DNA of 64,000 bases from G965213525 sp965213525 (GTDB lineage: Bacteria > Actinomycetota > Acidimicrobiia > Acidimicrobiales > Poriferisodalaceae), in NCBI GenBank assembly GCA_965213525.1, contig OZ243889.1, positions 2,790,001-2,854,000 on the forward strand, given 5' to 3'. Both the position numbers and the translations under genes were made by a program. The notes under the pieces were generated by a model, which worked only from the letters and a program-made list of their open reading frames with translations, searched no databases and had not been told where the DNA came from. Positions 1-9,022 of this stretch are shown piece by piece (position 1 is the first letter of the stretch; every line of letters starts with the position of its first letter).

Positions 1-69
1 GACCGCAGCGCACACGGTGATGCCGGCCCCGACCAGCGCGAGCGCCATGGCGGTGACGATCGCCGTCAT
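1..69 (-). CDS. Membrane protein, N-terminus only (runs off left edge)
   Basis: Only the first 23 codons are present. The ATG at 69 opens an Ala/Gly/Val-rich hydrophobic helix (MTAIVTAMALALVGAGITVC), so the product is probably a membrane protein. It starts 35 bp after the trkH stop on the same strand and may be cotranscribed with trkAH. A small Mrp/Mnh cation-antiporter subunit would fit both the helix and the potassium-transport neighbours, but 23 residues cannot decide this. Confidence 0.4.
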   Translation of the reverse strand, partial: MTAIVTAMALALVGAGITVCAAV

Positions 70-104
70 CGACCGGATCGGCCCTCGACGGACCACCGCC
101 GCGG

Positions 105-1658
105 TCACCGTGGTCGCGGCGACGACGCGGGCGGGGGTGGTGGGCGTGGCCGCCACGCCCCGACCGTGGCGGCCACCACGAGCACCGGGTAGATGTCGAC
201 CCGACCGACGACCATCAACACGACCGCGGTGAGCCGCCCGACCGGGTCGAGGCCGGCGGGCCAGGTCAGCTCGGCCCCGGCGACCAGCGCCGGCCCGCCG
301 CCGGCCAGGCTCGTCAGACCGATCGAGACGGCGTCGACCATGGCCGTGCCGGCGTCAGGGGCCGGGTCGAACTCGGTGAGGATCACGGTGGCGGCGACGA
401 GGAACCCGAGCGACAGGCTGATCGACCCGACCAGGCGGTTCGTCATGGGTTCAGACAGCACCGAAGCACCGATGCGCACCGGCGGCCGGGCGTCGGGATG
501 CAGTTGGCGGGTCAGCTCGCGTCGGACGAAGCCGAACACCGCCAGCACGCGCACCAGCCCGAAGCCACCGCCGAGCGACGCCGCCATCGACCCGATCCCG
601 ATGACCAGCAGCACGAGCGCCCCGGTCCCCGATGACAACGAGCTGAGGGTGCCCTCCAACATCCCGGTGGTCGACGCCGCCGAGGTGGCCAGCACCAGCG
701 CCGGGCCGACGCCGTCGACGGCGGCCCCGTTCCAGGCCCACACGAGGGTGGCCACGATGGCGACCACGGCGACGTAGGCGCGCAGCTCGACGCTGCGGCC
801 GAGGGCCCACGGGTCGCGGCCGACGGTGGCCCGCCACATGAGCGGCAGCGACAGCCCGGCACAGAACATGCCGGCGGCGGCGACCGCCTCGACGGCACCG
901 GAGTCGAACGTGGCGAGCGATCCGGGGCGGGGCGAGAAGCCCCCGGTCGACGCCGTCGACATGGCCAGCGCCACCGCATCGGCCGCCCCGAGGCCGGCGA
1001 GTCCGTACCCGATGCCGATCGCCACGGTGAGCGCGACGTAGACACCGATGAGGCGGCGCAACGCCGCCCCGAAGCGGGGCGCGATGCGACGGGCCGAGCG
1101 GGTGGCGACGCCCCCGTCGGGGTCGAGGCCGCCGGTGCCGAGCAGGGGGAAGACCTCGACGACGAGGACCACGAGGGCGAGCCCGCCCAGCCACTGCGTG
1201 CCCGCCCGCCACAGCACCATGCCGCCGCCGAGCACCGCCGGGTCGGTCAGCACGGTGGCGCTGGTGGTGGTGAGGCCCGCGGCCCCTTCGAACACGGCCC
1301 CGTCGACGCCTCCGGCGGCTGACACCCACAGGTAGGGCATCGCCAGCAGGGCGAGGGCCACCAGGCTGACGCCGACCGTCACCGACATGGTCGTGGCCGC
1401 CGAGGCGCGCGGCGCCAGCCGGGTGCGGCGCACGACGAGCAGACCCCCAACGCCGGCGAGGGCCCCGGTGAGGCCGAGCCCGAAGGCGTCGCCACCCGCG
1501 GCGGCCACCTCGATGGCGGCGCACACCAGGGCGACCGGGGCGACGACGAGCGCGACGACGGCGCCGATGTGGGCTACGGGGGCGACTCGCCGGTGGAGGC
1601 CCTCTGGGCCGGTCGACCCCCTGATGACCGTGGCGATGCGCCCCCCCGGCCCGCTCAC
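105..1658 (-). CDS. trkH: Trk-type potassium uptake protein, TrkH
   Basis: This 517-residue polytopic membrane protein is the ion-conducting subunit of a Trk/Ktr potassium uptake system. Hydrophobic helices run through the whole length, with pore-loop-like segments such as AGLTTTSATV, STASTGGFSPRPGS and SAASTTGMLEGT, which match the repeated selectivity-filter regions of the family. The C-terminus contains GRVDIYPVLV, the usual TrkH ending. The GTG start at 1658 lies one base after the trkA stop, so the two genes are translationally coupled and the cytoplasmic partner is encoded directly upstream. A proline/arginine-rich tail of about 15 residues follows the last helix. Confidence 0.9.
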   Translation of the reverse strand: MSGPGGRIATVIRGSTGPEGLHRRVAPVAHIGAVVALVVAPVALVCAAIEVAAAGGDAFGLGLTGALAGVGGLLVVRRTRLAPRASAATTMSVTVGVSLVALALLAMPYLWVSAAGGVDGAVFEGAAGLTTTSATVLTDPAVLGGGMVLWRAGTQWLGGLALVVLVVEVFPLLGTGGLDPDGGVATRSARRIAPRFGAALRRLIGVYVALTVAIGIGYGLAGLGAADAVALAMSTASTGGFSPRPGSLATFDSGAVEAVAAAGMFCAGLSLPLMWRATVGRDPWALGRSVELRAYVAVVAIVATLVWAWNGAAVDGVGPALVLATSAASTTGMLEGTLSSLSSGTGALVLLVIGIGSMAASLGGGFGLVRVLAVFGFVRRELTRQLHPDARPPVRIGASVLSEPMTNRLVGSISLSLGFLVAATVILTEFDPAPDAGTAMVDAVSIGLTSLAGGGPALVAGAELTWPAGLDPVGRLTAVVLMVVGRVDIYPVLVVAATVGAWRPRPPPPPASSPRPR

Positions 1659-1659
1659 C

Positions 1660-3003
1660 TCAGCCGAACACCCGGCGCACCTCGTCGACCACGTGGGGCA
1701 GGGCGAACACGATGACGTGGTCGCCGGCCGCCAGCTCGCTGTCGCCCCGGGCGATCCGGGCGCGCCCGTCGCGCACGATCGCTCCGAGCAGCACGTCCTT
1801 GGGCATGCGCAGGTCAGCGACCACCGCCCCGTCGGCCGCCGTGCCCGGGCGCACCACCGTCTCCAGCACCTCGGCGTCGCCCTCGAGGAACGTCGCCACC
1901 GCCGTCACGTCACCCCTCACGAAGCGCAGGACCCCGTTGGCGCTGGCCGTGCGGGGCGACAGGGCGGCGTCGACGTTGATCTCGTCGAGCAGCGGCAGCA
2001 GCGAGAGGCGGTGCACGACGGCGACGGTCTCGGCGGCCCCCTGGGACTTGGCGAACAGACAGGCGAGGATGTTGGCGTCGTCCTCGCCGGTGAGGGCGAC
2101 CACGGCGTCGAAGGATCCGACGTCCTCCTCGACGAGCAGGTCGGCGTCGGTGATGTCGCCGTTGATGACGAGGGGCCCCCGGAAGCGCTCGGCCAGGTCG
2201 CGGCAGCGGTCGGGGTCGCGGTCGACGATGACGACCCGCACGCCGCTGCGGCACAGCCGCTCGCCGAGGATCTCCGCGGTGCGGCCCCCGCCGAGCAGCA
2301 TGACCCGACGCAACTGGGTGCGCTGCAGGCCGAGCAGCTCGAGCACCTCGGCGCTGGCGTCACGCCGGCAGACGACCCGGAGGAGGTCGTGTGCCTCGAG
2401 GCTCTGGTCGCCGCGGGGGATGATCGTCTGGCCGCCCCGGGTCACCGTGCCGAACAGGAAGTCCCAGTTCGGCGCGTACTGCTCGCCGAGCGAGGACAGC
2501 GTGCGCCCCACGATCGGGGCGTTCTCGTGGAGGCGGGCACCGATGAGCAGCACCTCGCCGGCGGCCATCTCGGCGATGTCGTTGGCGCCCCGGTAGACCA
2601 GCAGCTGCAAGATCTCCTCGGCGGTCTCGTCGTCGGGGTCCAAGACGAGATCGACGCCGATGTGCTCGCGTATCTCTCGTCCCACCTCGCCGCGCAGCTC
2701 ACGGGACTGCAGGCGACAGACCGTCCGCTCGACCCCGGCCTTCTTGGCCATCAGGCAGGCCATGAGGTTGACCTCGTCGTGGTTGGTGACCGCCACCACG
2801 AGGTCGCTCTTTGACAACCCGGCCTCGTCGAGGACGGTGGGGCTGGTCCCGGTGCCCCACACGGTGAGCACATCGAGGCGGGCGGCGGCGTCAGCGAGGC
2901 GGCGTCGGTCCTGTTCGACCACCACGACGTCGTGGTGCTCTCGGCTCAACCGCTCGGCGACGTACGAACCGACCTCGCCGGCGCCGATGACGATGATCCT
3001 CAA
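1660..3003 (-). CDS. trkA: Trk potassium uptake regulatory protein TrkA (two RCK domains)
   Basis: This 447-residue cytoplasmic NAD(H)-binding protein gates TrkH. It has two RCK_N/RCK_C repeats: the first Rossmann motif is IIVIGAGEVGSYVAERL at the N-terminus and the second is VMLLGGGRTAEILGERL near the middle. TTG at 3003 is chosen as the start because it places the first Rossmann strand at residues 2-6 and is preceded by GGGAGG about six bases upstream. An in-frame start at 3063 would add a 20-residue tail unlike the family. The stop is one base before the trkH start. Confidence 0.9.
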   Translation of the reverse strand: MRIIVIGAGEVGSYVAERLSREHHDVVVVEQDRRRLADAAARLDVLTVWGTGTSPTVLDEAGLSKSDLVVAVTNHDEVNLMACLMAKKAGVERTVCRLQSRELRGEVGREIREHIGVDLVLDPDDETAEEILQLLVYRGANDIAEMAAGEVLLIGARLHENAPIVGRTLSSLGEQYAPNWDFLFGTVTRGGQTIIPRGDQSLEAHDLLRVVCRRDASAEVLELLGLQRTQLRRVMLLGGGRTAEILGERLCRSGVRVVIVDRDPDRCRDLAERFRGPLVINGDITDADLLVEEDVGSFDAVVALTGEDDANILACLFAKSQGAAETVAVVHRLSLLPLLDEINVDAALSPRTASANGVLRFVRGDVTAVATFLEGDAEVLETVVRPGTAADGAVVADLRMPKDVLLGAIVRDGRARIARGDSELAAGDHVIVFALPHVVDEVRRVFG

Positions 3004-3204
3004 CGCCGACCTCCCGCCCACGACGGCTGGAACGTCGGCCCACGGTACCGGGGCCGACACCACCGGCTGCTCCGGGCCCTGGATCGGCCGCTGCGGGCGG
3101 CACCCGCCGATGGGGGGCGCGAGGTCCTAGGCTCCGGCGACCAGCGGGGCGGCGTCAGCGGTCCCCTGCAGGTGCCCCTGACGACATCACGAAGGATCTG
3201 CCCC

Positions 3205-4566
3205 ATGCGAGATCGGACCCTGCGGCTGCTCGCCGTCCTGTTGGCCGCCACGCTCGTGGCCTCGGCGTGCGGTGACGGCGACGACGGCGACGTGGTCGAC
3301 ACCGAGCAACCCGGTGAGGTCGACGACGTGGTCGAGACCGAAGACGTCACCCCCGACACCGAGGTCCCCGACACCGAGCTGGACGAAGCCACCGAGGACG
3401 GCGCCGAGGAGACGATGGGGGCCGAGTTCCCCGACGACACGTTGCGGATCGGACTCGCCTACGGCGTGACCGACTCGGCGCTCGAGACCATCACCGAGCG
3501 CGCCATCCGCGCCGTCGAGGTCGTCGAGTCACTGGCCGAGGAGGCCGGCATGGACGTCGAGCTGCTGATCGAGGACACCGCCGGTGACCCCCAGACCGGC
3601 GTCGATGCGGCCAACGCCCTCATCAGCCAGGACATCGACTGCATGCTCGGTGCGGCGCGCTCGAACGTGACGACGCCGATCGTGGCCACCACCGCCGAGG
3701 CCCAGATCCCCCAGATCTCCTGGGGCTCCACCTCCCCCGCGCTCACCACCATCGACGACGACGACTTCTTCTTCCGCTCGCTCGTCTCCGACGCCGCCCA
3801 GGGCGCGGTCGCCGGTCGCTACGCCGCCGAGGAGCTCGGCGCGACCACCGCAGCGATCGTCGTGCAGAACGACCCGTACGGCCTGGGCCTCGGCAACTTC
3901 TTCGAGCAGTCCTTCACCGCCGCCGGCGGTGAGATCGTGGCGTCGTTGGCGCTCGACACCGGCACCACCGACTTCTCCGCCGAGGTCGACGAGGTGGTCA
4001 GCTCGAACCCCGAGGTGATCTTCAACGTCTTGTTCGCCCCCGAGTTCATCCCCTTCGTCCAAGAGCTCGCCCAGGCCGAACCGGCCGCCGTCGAGCGCCT
4101 GTTCACCGCGGACGCCCAGAACAACGTCGACGCCACCGACGGCATCGAGGACCTGCTCGCCGGGGTGACCGGCATCCGGCCCACCAGCGCCGACCTGAGT
4201 GCCTTCGCCACGTTCTTCGAGGCTCAGACGGGCGAGGAGACCGGCACCTTCACCGAGTACAGCTTCGACGCCGCCATGTTCTGCGTGCTGGCGGCGGCGG
4301 CGGCCGGCGAGTACAGCGGCCCGGCGATCCGGGACGAGATCCGCGACGTCACCAGCGGCGGCCAGCAGTACACCTTCGACCAGGCCGTCGAGGCCATCCA
4401 GGCCGCAGCCGCCGGTGAGGACGTCGACTACGTCGGTGCCGGCTCGTCAGCCGATCTCGACGAGAACGGCGACATCGACCCCGAGGGCGCGGCCTACGCC
4501 GTCTACGTCTTCAACGACGACGGCACGGTCAGCGACACCGGTGAGGTGCTCACCTTCGAGGGCTGA
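3205..4566 (+). CDS. ABC transporter substrate-binding lipoprotein, branched-chain amino acid type
   Basis: This 453-residue exported protein is of the Leu/Ile/Val-binding (Peripla_BP_6) family. The N-terminus MRDRTLRLLAVLLAATLVAS ends in a lipobox with cysteine at residue 22 (ASAC), so it should be a membrane-anchored lipoprotein. A long Asp/Glu/Thr-rich linker (residues 23-70) precedes the ligand-binding domain, which shows LRIGLAYG, TAEAQIPQISWGSTSPAL and IVVQNDPYGLGLGNFFEQ. The ATG at 3205 has GAAGGA eight bases upstream. The gene converges on livF across only 15 bp and presumably supplies substrate to LivHMGF. The real substrate may differ from leucine, because this family is broad. Confidence 0.88.
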   Translation: MRDRTLRLLAVLLAATLVASACGDGDDGDVVDTEQPGEVDDVVETEDVTPDTEVPDTELDEATEDGAEETMGAEFPDDTLRIGLAYGVTDSALETITERAIRAVEVVESLAEEAGMDVELLIEDTAGDPQTGVDAANALISQDIDCMLGAARSNVTTPIVATTAEAQIPQISWGSTSPALTTIDDDDFFFRSLVSDAAQGAVAGRYAAEELGATTAAIVVQNDPYGLGLGNFFEQSFTAAGGEIVASLALDTGTTDFSAEVDEVVSSNPEVIFNVLFAPEFIPFVQELAQAEPAAVERLFTADAQNNVDATDGIEDLLAGVTGIRPTSADLSAFATFFEAQTGEETGTFTEYSFDAAMFCVLAAAAAGEYSGPAIRDEIRDVTSGGQQYTFDQAVEAIQAAAAGEDVDYVGAGSSADLDENGDIDPEGAAYAVYVFNDDGTVSDTGEVLTFEG

Positions 4567-4584
4567 TCCGTGCCCGTCGGATCA
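4564..4584. terminator. Shared hairpin holding the stop codons of both convergent genes
   Basis: TGATCCG at 4564-4570 and CGGATCA at 4578-4584 are perfect 7-bp inverted arms around a 7-base loop. The left arm begins with the TGA stop of the binding-protein gene, and the right arm, read on minus, begins with the TGA stop of livF. There is no T-tract, so it would act as a tail-less terminator for both strands if it acts at all. Confidence 0.5.
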
Positions 4585-5373
4585 ACTCGGCGAGGCCCCG
4601 CCGAGGTAGAGCTCGATGACCTTGGGGTCACCGAGCAGGTCGGCGCCGGTGCCGCTGTGGGCGTTGGCGCCCATGTCGAGCACGTACCCCCGGTCCGACA
4701 CGGCGAGCGCGGCCCGGGCGTTCTGTTCGACCATCAACACGGCGACGCCGTCGGACCGGATCGCCTCGACGGCCTCGAAGATCTCCTCGACCGCCTGGGG
4801 CGCGAGCCCAGCCGAGGGCTCGTCGAGGCACAACAGGGTCGGCGAGGGCATGAGCGCCCGGGCGAGCGCCAACAGCTGTCGCTGACCACCCGAGAGGTTG
4901 CCCGCCCGCCGGGAGCGGAACGCACCCAGCATCGCGAAGCGCTGCTCGAGCTCGCCGATGCGCGCCTGGCGCTCGTTCGTGGCGAGCCGGTAGCCACCCA
5001 TCTCGAGGTTCTCGCGCACCCCGAGGCTGGGAAAGACGTTGTCGGTCTGGGGCACGAAGCCGACTCCGAGGGCGGCGAGCTGGTGGGGCCGGCGGCCGGC
5101 GATGTCGACGCCTCGTAGCGCGATCGTGCCCGCCCGGGGCGCCAGCAGGCCGACGACGGCCTTCACGAACGTGGACTTCCCGGCGCCGTTGGGTCCGATG
5201 ACCGTGACGATCTCGCCCTCGGACACGTCGAGGTCGACACCGTTGAGGATGTCGACCCCGGGCCGGTACCCGCCCACCACCCCCCGCGCCGACAACACGA
5301 CCTCCCTGCCGCCCGGTCCGGCCTGGCCGGCGGCTCCGATGTCTCGGACCGGGCCCGCCTCGGACCGGCTCAC
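4582..5373 (-). CDS. livF: Branched-chain amino acid ABC transporter ATP-binding protein LivF
   Basis: This 263-residue ATPase is the second nucleotide-binding subunit of the Liv importer. It shows Walker A GPNGAGKST, Q-loop GFVPQTDNVFPSL, signature LSGGQRQLLALARAL, Walker B LLCLDEPSAGL and the switch histidine region replaced by VLMVEQN, as is normal for LivF. The first ~30 residues are a Gly/Pro/Ala-rich extension before VVLSARGVVGGY. The GTG start at 5373 overlaps the livG stop as GTGA. It is the last gene of livHMGF. Confidence 0.93.
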   Translation of the reverse strand: MSRSEAGPVRDIGAAGQAGPGGREVVLSARGVVGGYRPGVDILNGVDLDVSEGEIVTVIGPNGAGKSTFVKAVVGLLAPRAGTIALRGVDIAGRRPHQLAALGVGFVPQTDNVFPSLGVRENLEMGGYRLATNERQARIGELEQRFAMLGAFRSRRAGNLSGGQRQLLALARALMPSPTLLCLDEPSAGLAPQAVEEIFEAVEAIRSDGVAVLMVEQNARAALAVSDRGYVLDMGANAHSGTGADLLGDPKVIELYLGGASPS

Positions 5374-6260
5374 CCCTGGGCTCGTGGGGCCGGGGACGGG
5401 GTGGCTGACGCCGGCGCCCGGCTTCGACGGGTCCCGAGGTAGGCCTCGATCACCGTCGGGTCCGCCCGCACCTCGTCGGGGGTGCCGTCGGCGATGACGG
5501 TGCCCTCGGCCATCACCACCACGTGCTCGCTCACCCGCATCACGACCTCCATGTCGTGCTCGACGAGCAGGAAGGTGTACCCCTCGTCGCGCAGCTCGAC
5601 GATGCGGGTGAGCAGCTCCTCGCGCAGGGTCGGGTTGACCCCGGCCATCGGCTCGTCGAGCAGCACCATCGACGGACCGAGCATCAGCACCCGGGCGAGG
5701 TCGAGCAGCTTGCGCTGACCGCCCGAGAGGTTGGCGGCGTACTCGTCGGCCAGGTGCGACAGGCGGAACCGGTCGAGGAGGCGCTCGGCCTGCTCGCGGT
5801 TGCGCCGCTCCTCGCCCCGGTACAGCGGGAAGGGCCACAGGGCCACGGCCAGCGACTCGCCCCGCTGGTCTCGGGCGGCGAGCAGCAGGTTTTCCAACAC
5901 GGTGAGGCGGGACAGGTGACGAGTGAGCTGGAAGGTGCGCACGAGCCCGCGGCGAGCGATGGCCGATGGCCCGGCGCCGGTGATGTTGCGGTGGTCGAAG
6001 GTGACGTGGCCGCGGTCGGGCCGGTCGAAGCCGGTCACCAGGTTGAACAGGGTGGTCTTGCCGGCGCCGTTCGGTCCGATGAGGGCGCTGAGGGTGCCCC
6101 GGGTGATGGTGAGGTCGGCGTCACGGACCGCCTGGAGGCCCCCGAAGCGCTTGGACAGCCCCCGCACCTCCAGGATGGGGTCGCCAGCCCCTGCGGCGTG
6201 GTCCCCCTGAGCGCCGGGACGGCCGCTCGGGACGGGTTCTGGGGGCCCCGGGGTGCTCAC
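5370..6260 (-). CDS. livG: Branched-chain amino acid ABC transporter ATP-binding protein LivG
   Basis: This 296-residue ATPase is the first nucleotide-binding subunit of the Liv importer. It has Walker A GPNGAGKTTLFN, the LivG-typical ARRGLVRTFQLTRHLSRLTV, signature LSGGQRKLLDLARVL, Walker B MVLLDEPMAGVNP and the switch region LLVEHDMEVV. GTG at 6260 is chosen because it overlaps the livM stop (GTGA) and is preceded by GGGGAGGAG. A Gly/Pro-rich leader of about 28 residues precedes the ATPase core and a Pro/Ala-rich tail follows it. Confidence 0.93.
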   Translation of the reverse strand: MSTPGPPEPVPSGRPGAQGDHAAGAGDPILEVRGLSKRFGGLQAVRDADLTITRGTLSALIGPNGAGKTTLFNLVTGFDRPDRGHVTFDHRNITGAGPSAIARRGLVRTFQLTRHLSRLTVLENLLLAARDQRGESLAVALWPFPLYRGEERRNREQAERLLDRFRLSHLADEYAANLSGGQRKLLDLARVLMLGPSMVLLDEPMAGVNPTLREELLTRIVELRDEGYTFLLVEHDMEVVMRVSEHVVVMAEGTVIADGTPDEVRADPTVIEAYLGTRRSRAPASATPSPAPRAQG

Positions 6261-7348
6261 CCGCTCCTCCCCAGACCGACCTCTTCGGAGCGTCCGGCCA
6301 GCCCCTGGGGCCGGAACATGATGATCAACACGATGATGAGCCCGAGCAGCTGGCCCTGCAGCGCCCCCAGGCGGTCGGCGCTCACGTAGGCCTCGGGGAT
6401 CCAGTCGAAGGCCGGCGTCGCCTGGATGCGGGGCAGGAACCGCACCACCGAGAAGATGCCCTGGAGGACCAGGGCACCGATCACCGGGCCGAAGATCGTT
6501 CCGGCACCACCGAGGATCATGGCGATCCACATGCGGAACGTCACGATGGGCAGCCACGTCTCGGTGTCGATGAAGTTGTTCTGCATCGCCAGCGCCACCC
6601 CGGCGAAGGCGCCGATGAACGCCCCGACGGCGAAGCTCTGCAGCTTCAGCACCGCCGTCCGCTTGCCGAGGGCTGAGGTGACGTCCTCGTCTTCCTTGAT
6701 GGCCCGCTGGGCCCGTCCCCACGGGGCGCGTCGCAGGCTCCACGTCACCAGCAGCGCGACGGTGATGATGGTGGCGTTGAAGCCGAACAGCCGCCACTCC
6801 CGGCTGTCGAGGAACGGCAGCACGGCCTCGAGGGTGTCGTTGAACCCGCCGGCGAAGTTCTGCACGCCGAAGACCCCGCCGGTGCCGACCCGCTCCTGGG
6901 ATCCCGTCGCGGCGTCGACCCGGAACGAGCCCGAGTTCTTGATGATGAGGCGCACCATCTCTGCCAGGGCGATGGTGACGATGGCCAGGTAGTCGGTGCG
7001 CAGCCGCAGGCTGAACAGCCCGACGACCACTCCGACGACGGCCGCCACGCTGGCGCCGAACAGCATCGCCCAGCCCCACGCCCACCCGAGCTCGAGGATG
7101 ACCAGCGCCGTGGTGTAGGCGCCGATCATGAGGCTGAGGACGTGGCCGAAGTTCAACAGCCCCGTGAAGCCGAACTGGACGTTCAACCCGATGGCGCCGA
7201 TGGCGAAGATCGTCCCGAGGACCGCCACGTCGAGGACGTAGTCGCCGTAGCTCCCGGGCAGCACCGTGCGGGCGACGACGAGCGCGACGATCGTCGCCGG
7301 CCACAGCACCAGCCAGTTGTCGGTGCGGTCCGCCAGCAGCCGGCCCAT
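6257..7348 (-). CDS. livM: Branched-chain amino acid ABC transporter permease LivM
   Basis: This 363-residue membrane permease has about ten hydrophobic segments. It carries the LivM signature around IGLNVQFGFTGLLNFGHV, the coupling-loop region SLRRAPWGRAQRAIKEDE that contacts the ATPases, and the C-terminal IIMFRPQGLAGR. The ATG at 7348 shares one base with the livH stop (TGATG). The length is close to the family norm. It pairs with LivH to form the channel. Confidence 0.93.
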   Translation of the reverse strand: MGRLLADRTDNWLVLWPATIVALVVARTVLPGSYGDYVLDVAVLGTIFAIGAIGLNVQFGFTGLLNFGHVLSLMIGAYTTALVILELGWAWGWAMLFGASVAAVVGVVVGLFSLRLRTDYLAIVTIALAEMVRLIIKNSGSFRVDAATGSQERVGTGGVFGVQNFAGGFNDTLEAVLPFLDSREWRLFGFNATIITVALLVTWSLRRAPWGRAQRAIKEDEDVTSALGKRTAVLKLQSFAVGAFIGAFAGVALAMQNNFIDTETWLPIVTFRMWIAMILGGAGTIFGPVIGALVLQGIFSVVRFLPRIQATPAFDWIPEAYVSADRLGALQGQLLGLIIVLIIMFRPQGLAGRSEEVGLGRSG

Positions 7349-8850
7349 CAGACCCGCTCGGCTCGTCCGAGCAGGCCCTGGGGCCGCAGCACCAGCACCG
7401 CCACGAGGAACACGAACCCGACGACCTCTTGGTACTCGGTGCTGACGAAGGGCAGCACCGGCGACACCTCCTGGGCCAGTCCCAGCAGCAGACCGCCGAG
7501 CAGGGCCCCGTAGGCGTTGCCGAGCCCGCCGACGATGACCGCGGCGAAGATCGGCAGCACGAACCGCAGCCCGAGCAGCGGCGTCACCACGTTGAACTGC
7601 AGCGAGGCGGCCACGCCGCCGTAGGTGGCCAGCCCGCCGGCCAGCGCCCAGATGATGATGATCACCCGGTTGACGTCGATGCCTGACAGGGCGGCGAGGT
7701 CGAGGTCGTCGGCGGCGGCACGGACCGCCTTGCCGAGGCGGGTGAGGGTCAACAGGGCTGTCACGCCGATGACGAGGGCGACCGAGATGACGATGAGGCG
7801 GTACTCGGTGGGGGTCAGCTCGACGGCGTCCCAGCCGAGGAGCGGTGTGCGGGTCTCGCGGGTCACCTCGTAGCTGTCCGAGCGTCCCTGGGAGATGAAC
7901 AGCACGAGGTACTGCAGGAACAGCCCCGCCCCGATCGACAGGATCAACACGGTGGCCCCGGTGACGCCACGCCGGCGCATGGGCCGGAACAGCAGCAGGT
8001 CCGACGCGATGCCGAGGGCGGCGCCGACGACGACGGCGGGCAGGACCGCCCACCAGATCGTCCAGCCCCAGTTGGTGTTGGCGTACAGGGCGACGTAGGC
8101 GCCGACGAGCAGGAACTGGGCGTGGGCGAAGTTCACGATGCCGAGCACGCCGAAGACGAGGCTGAGCCCGAGCCCGGCGACGGCGAGGATCGACCCGGTC
8201 AGCACCCCCGACGCGGTGCGCCCGGGCAGATCCTCGACGAGCTCGGGCACCCAGGCCCCGCCGTAGGCGACGAGCAGCCCCCAGGTGCCGATGGCCACAG
8301 AGCACGCCATGCCGGCCGAGAACGCCGGTGCAGCGAGCCCGGCGGTGTCGGGGGAGCGCTGCAACCGTGCGCCGAGCAGCGTCGGCAGACAGAACAGCAC
8401 GACGCCGGCGGTGAGCCCCGCCACCGTCGCCCACCCCGAGGCCAGCACGTCACGGTTGCCCGCGGCGACGAGTGCGGCCCGGTCGTCGAAGGCTTGGCGG
8501 ATGACGTTGAACGCCACGACGACGGCGGCCAGGGCCAGCGCGGCTGCGGCGCCCCACAGCGGCGCGGCGCGGCGGGCAGCTGCGGGGTGGTCAGAGGTCG
8601 AGGCGACCCAGGCGGAGGCGCCGGCCGCCACGACGACGACCAGCACGACGCCAGCGAGCGTGGCCAACAGGTCGACCAGCAGGGTGGTGCCCCCGGCGTC
8701 ATCGGCACGCCACAGGGTCACCGCGGCCAGCGCCACCGCCACGCCCCACGCGGCGAGCTGGATGGGCGTGGTCCACCGCTCGAGGGCGGTGATGAGCGGC
8801 GGCACCGAGGGATCAGCGACCCTCGGATCGGTCACCGCCGCCACGACCAT
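7348..8850 (-). CDS. livH: Branched-chain amino acid ABC transporter permease LivH with an N-terminal membrane extension
   Basis: The C-terminal ~290 residues (from about 212) are a normal LivH permease with GIVNFAHAQFLLVGAYVAL, a coupling loop around TRLGKAVRAAADDLDLAALSG and the ending VLVLRPQGLLGR. The first ~210 residues are extra and contain about five predicted hydrophobic segments (near 29-47, 57-83, 98-115, 140-160 and 176-197). Standard LivH proteins are about 300 residues long; this one is 500. The ATG at 8850 has no Shine-Dalgarno but sits six bases after a TACCGT box, so the transcript may be leaderless. It heads the livHMGF operon. Confidence 0.88.
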   Translation of the reverse strand: MVVAAVTDPRVADPSVPPLITALERWTTPIQLAAWGVAVALAAVTLWRADDAGGTTLLVDLLATLAGVVLVVVVAAGASAWVASTSDHPAAARRAAPLWGAAAALALAAVVVAFNVIRQAFDDRAALVAAGNRDVLASGWATVAGLTAGVVLFCLPTLLGARLQRSPDTAGLAAPAFSAGMACSVAIGTWGLLVAYGGAWVPELVEDLPGRTASGVLTGSILAVAGLGLSLVFGVLGIVNFAHAQFLLVGAYVALYANTNWGWTIWWAVLPAVVVGAALGIASDLLLFRPMRRRGVTGATVLILSIGAGLFLQYLVLFISQGRSDSYEVTRETRTPLLGWDAVELTPTEYRLIVISVALVIGVTALLTLTRLGKAVRAAADDLDLAALSGIDVNRVIIIIWALAGGLATYGGVAASLQFNVVTPLLGLRFVLPIFAAVIVGGLGNAYGALLGGLLLGLAQEVSPVLPFVSTEYQEVVGFVFLVAVLVLRPQGLLGRAERV

Positions 8851-8856
8851 CGTGGG

Positions 8857-8862
8857 ACGGTA
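8857..8862 (-). promoter_or_regulatory. -10-like box for livHMGF
   Basis: TACCGT on the minus strand lies six bases before the livH ATG, in the position expected for a leaderless transcript. Confidence 0.45.
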
Positions 8863-8961
8863 GCCAGTCGCGTCCTGCCGAGGTGACCTCGCCGACCCCG
8901 CCGGGGCGGCCGTGGCTCGGCGCCAGGTGCCAGCGACGAGCGGCCGCCCGACCTGCACCCG

Positions 8962-9008
8962 GAACTGCGGACGCCGGCGTCACGTGGCACCGTTGCCGTC
9001 CGCAGTTC
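8962..9008. repeat. Inverted repeat with 12-bp arms
   Basis: GAACTGCGGACG at 8962-8973 is the exact reverse complement of CGTCCGCAGTTC at 8997-9008, separated by 23 bases. It lies in non-coding DNA between the divergent end of the livH region and the tandem repeat. The core CCGCAGTT recurs at the end of every unit of the neighbouring 71-bp repeat. Confidence 0.7.
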
Positions 9009-9022
9009 GGGGGTCGAGGCGA

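Noticed and set aside
3004..3063. Upstream start for trkA
   Set aside because: The extra residues do not match the family, while TTG 3003 has a strong Shine-Dalgarno and begins the Rossmann fold.
3140..3204. Promoter TAGGCT at 3129-3134 for the binding-protein gene
   Set aside because: The box is more than 65 bases from the start and no -35 is seen. It is possible but not supported enough to list.
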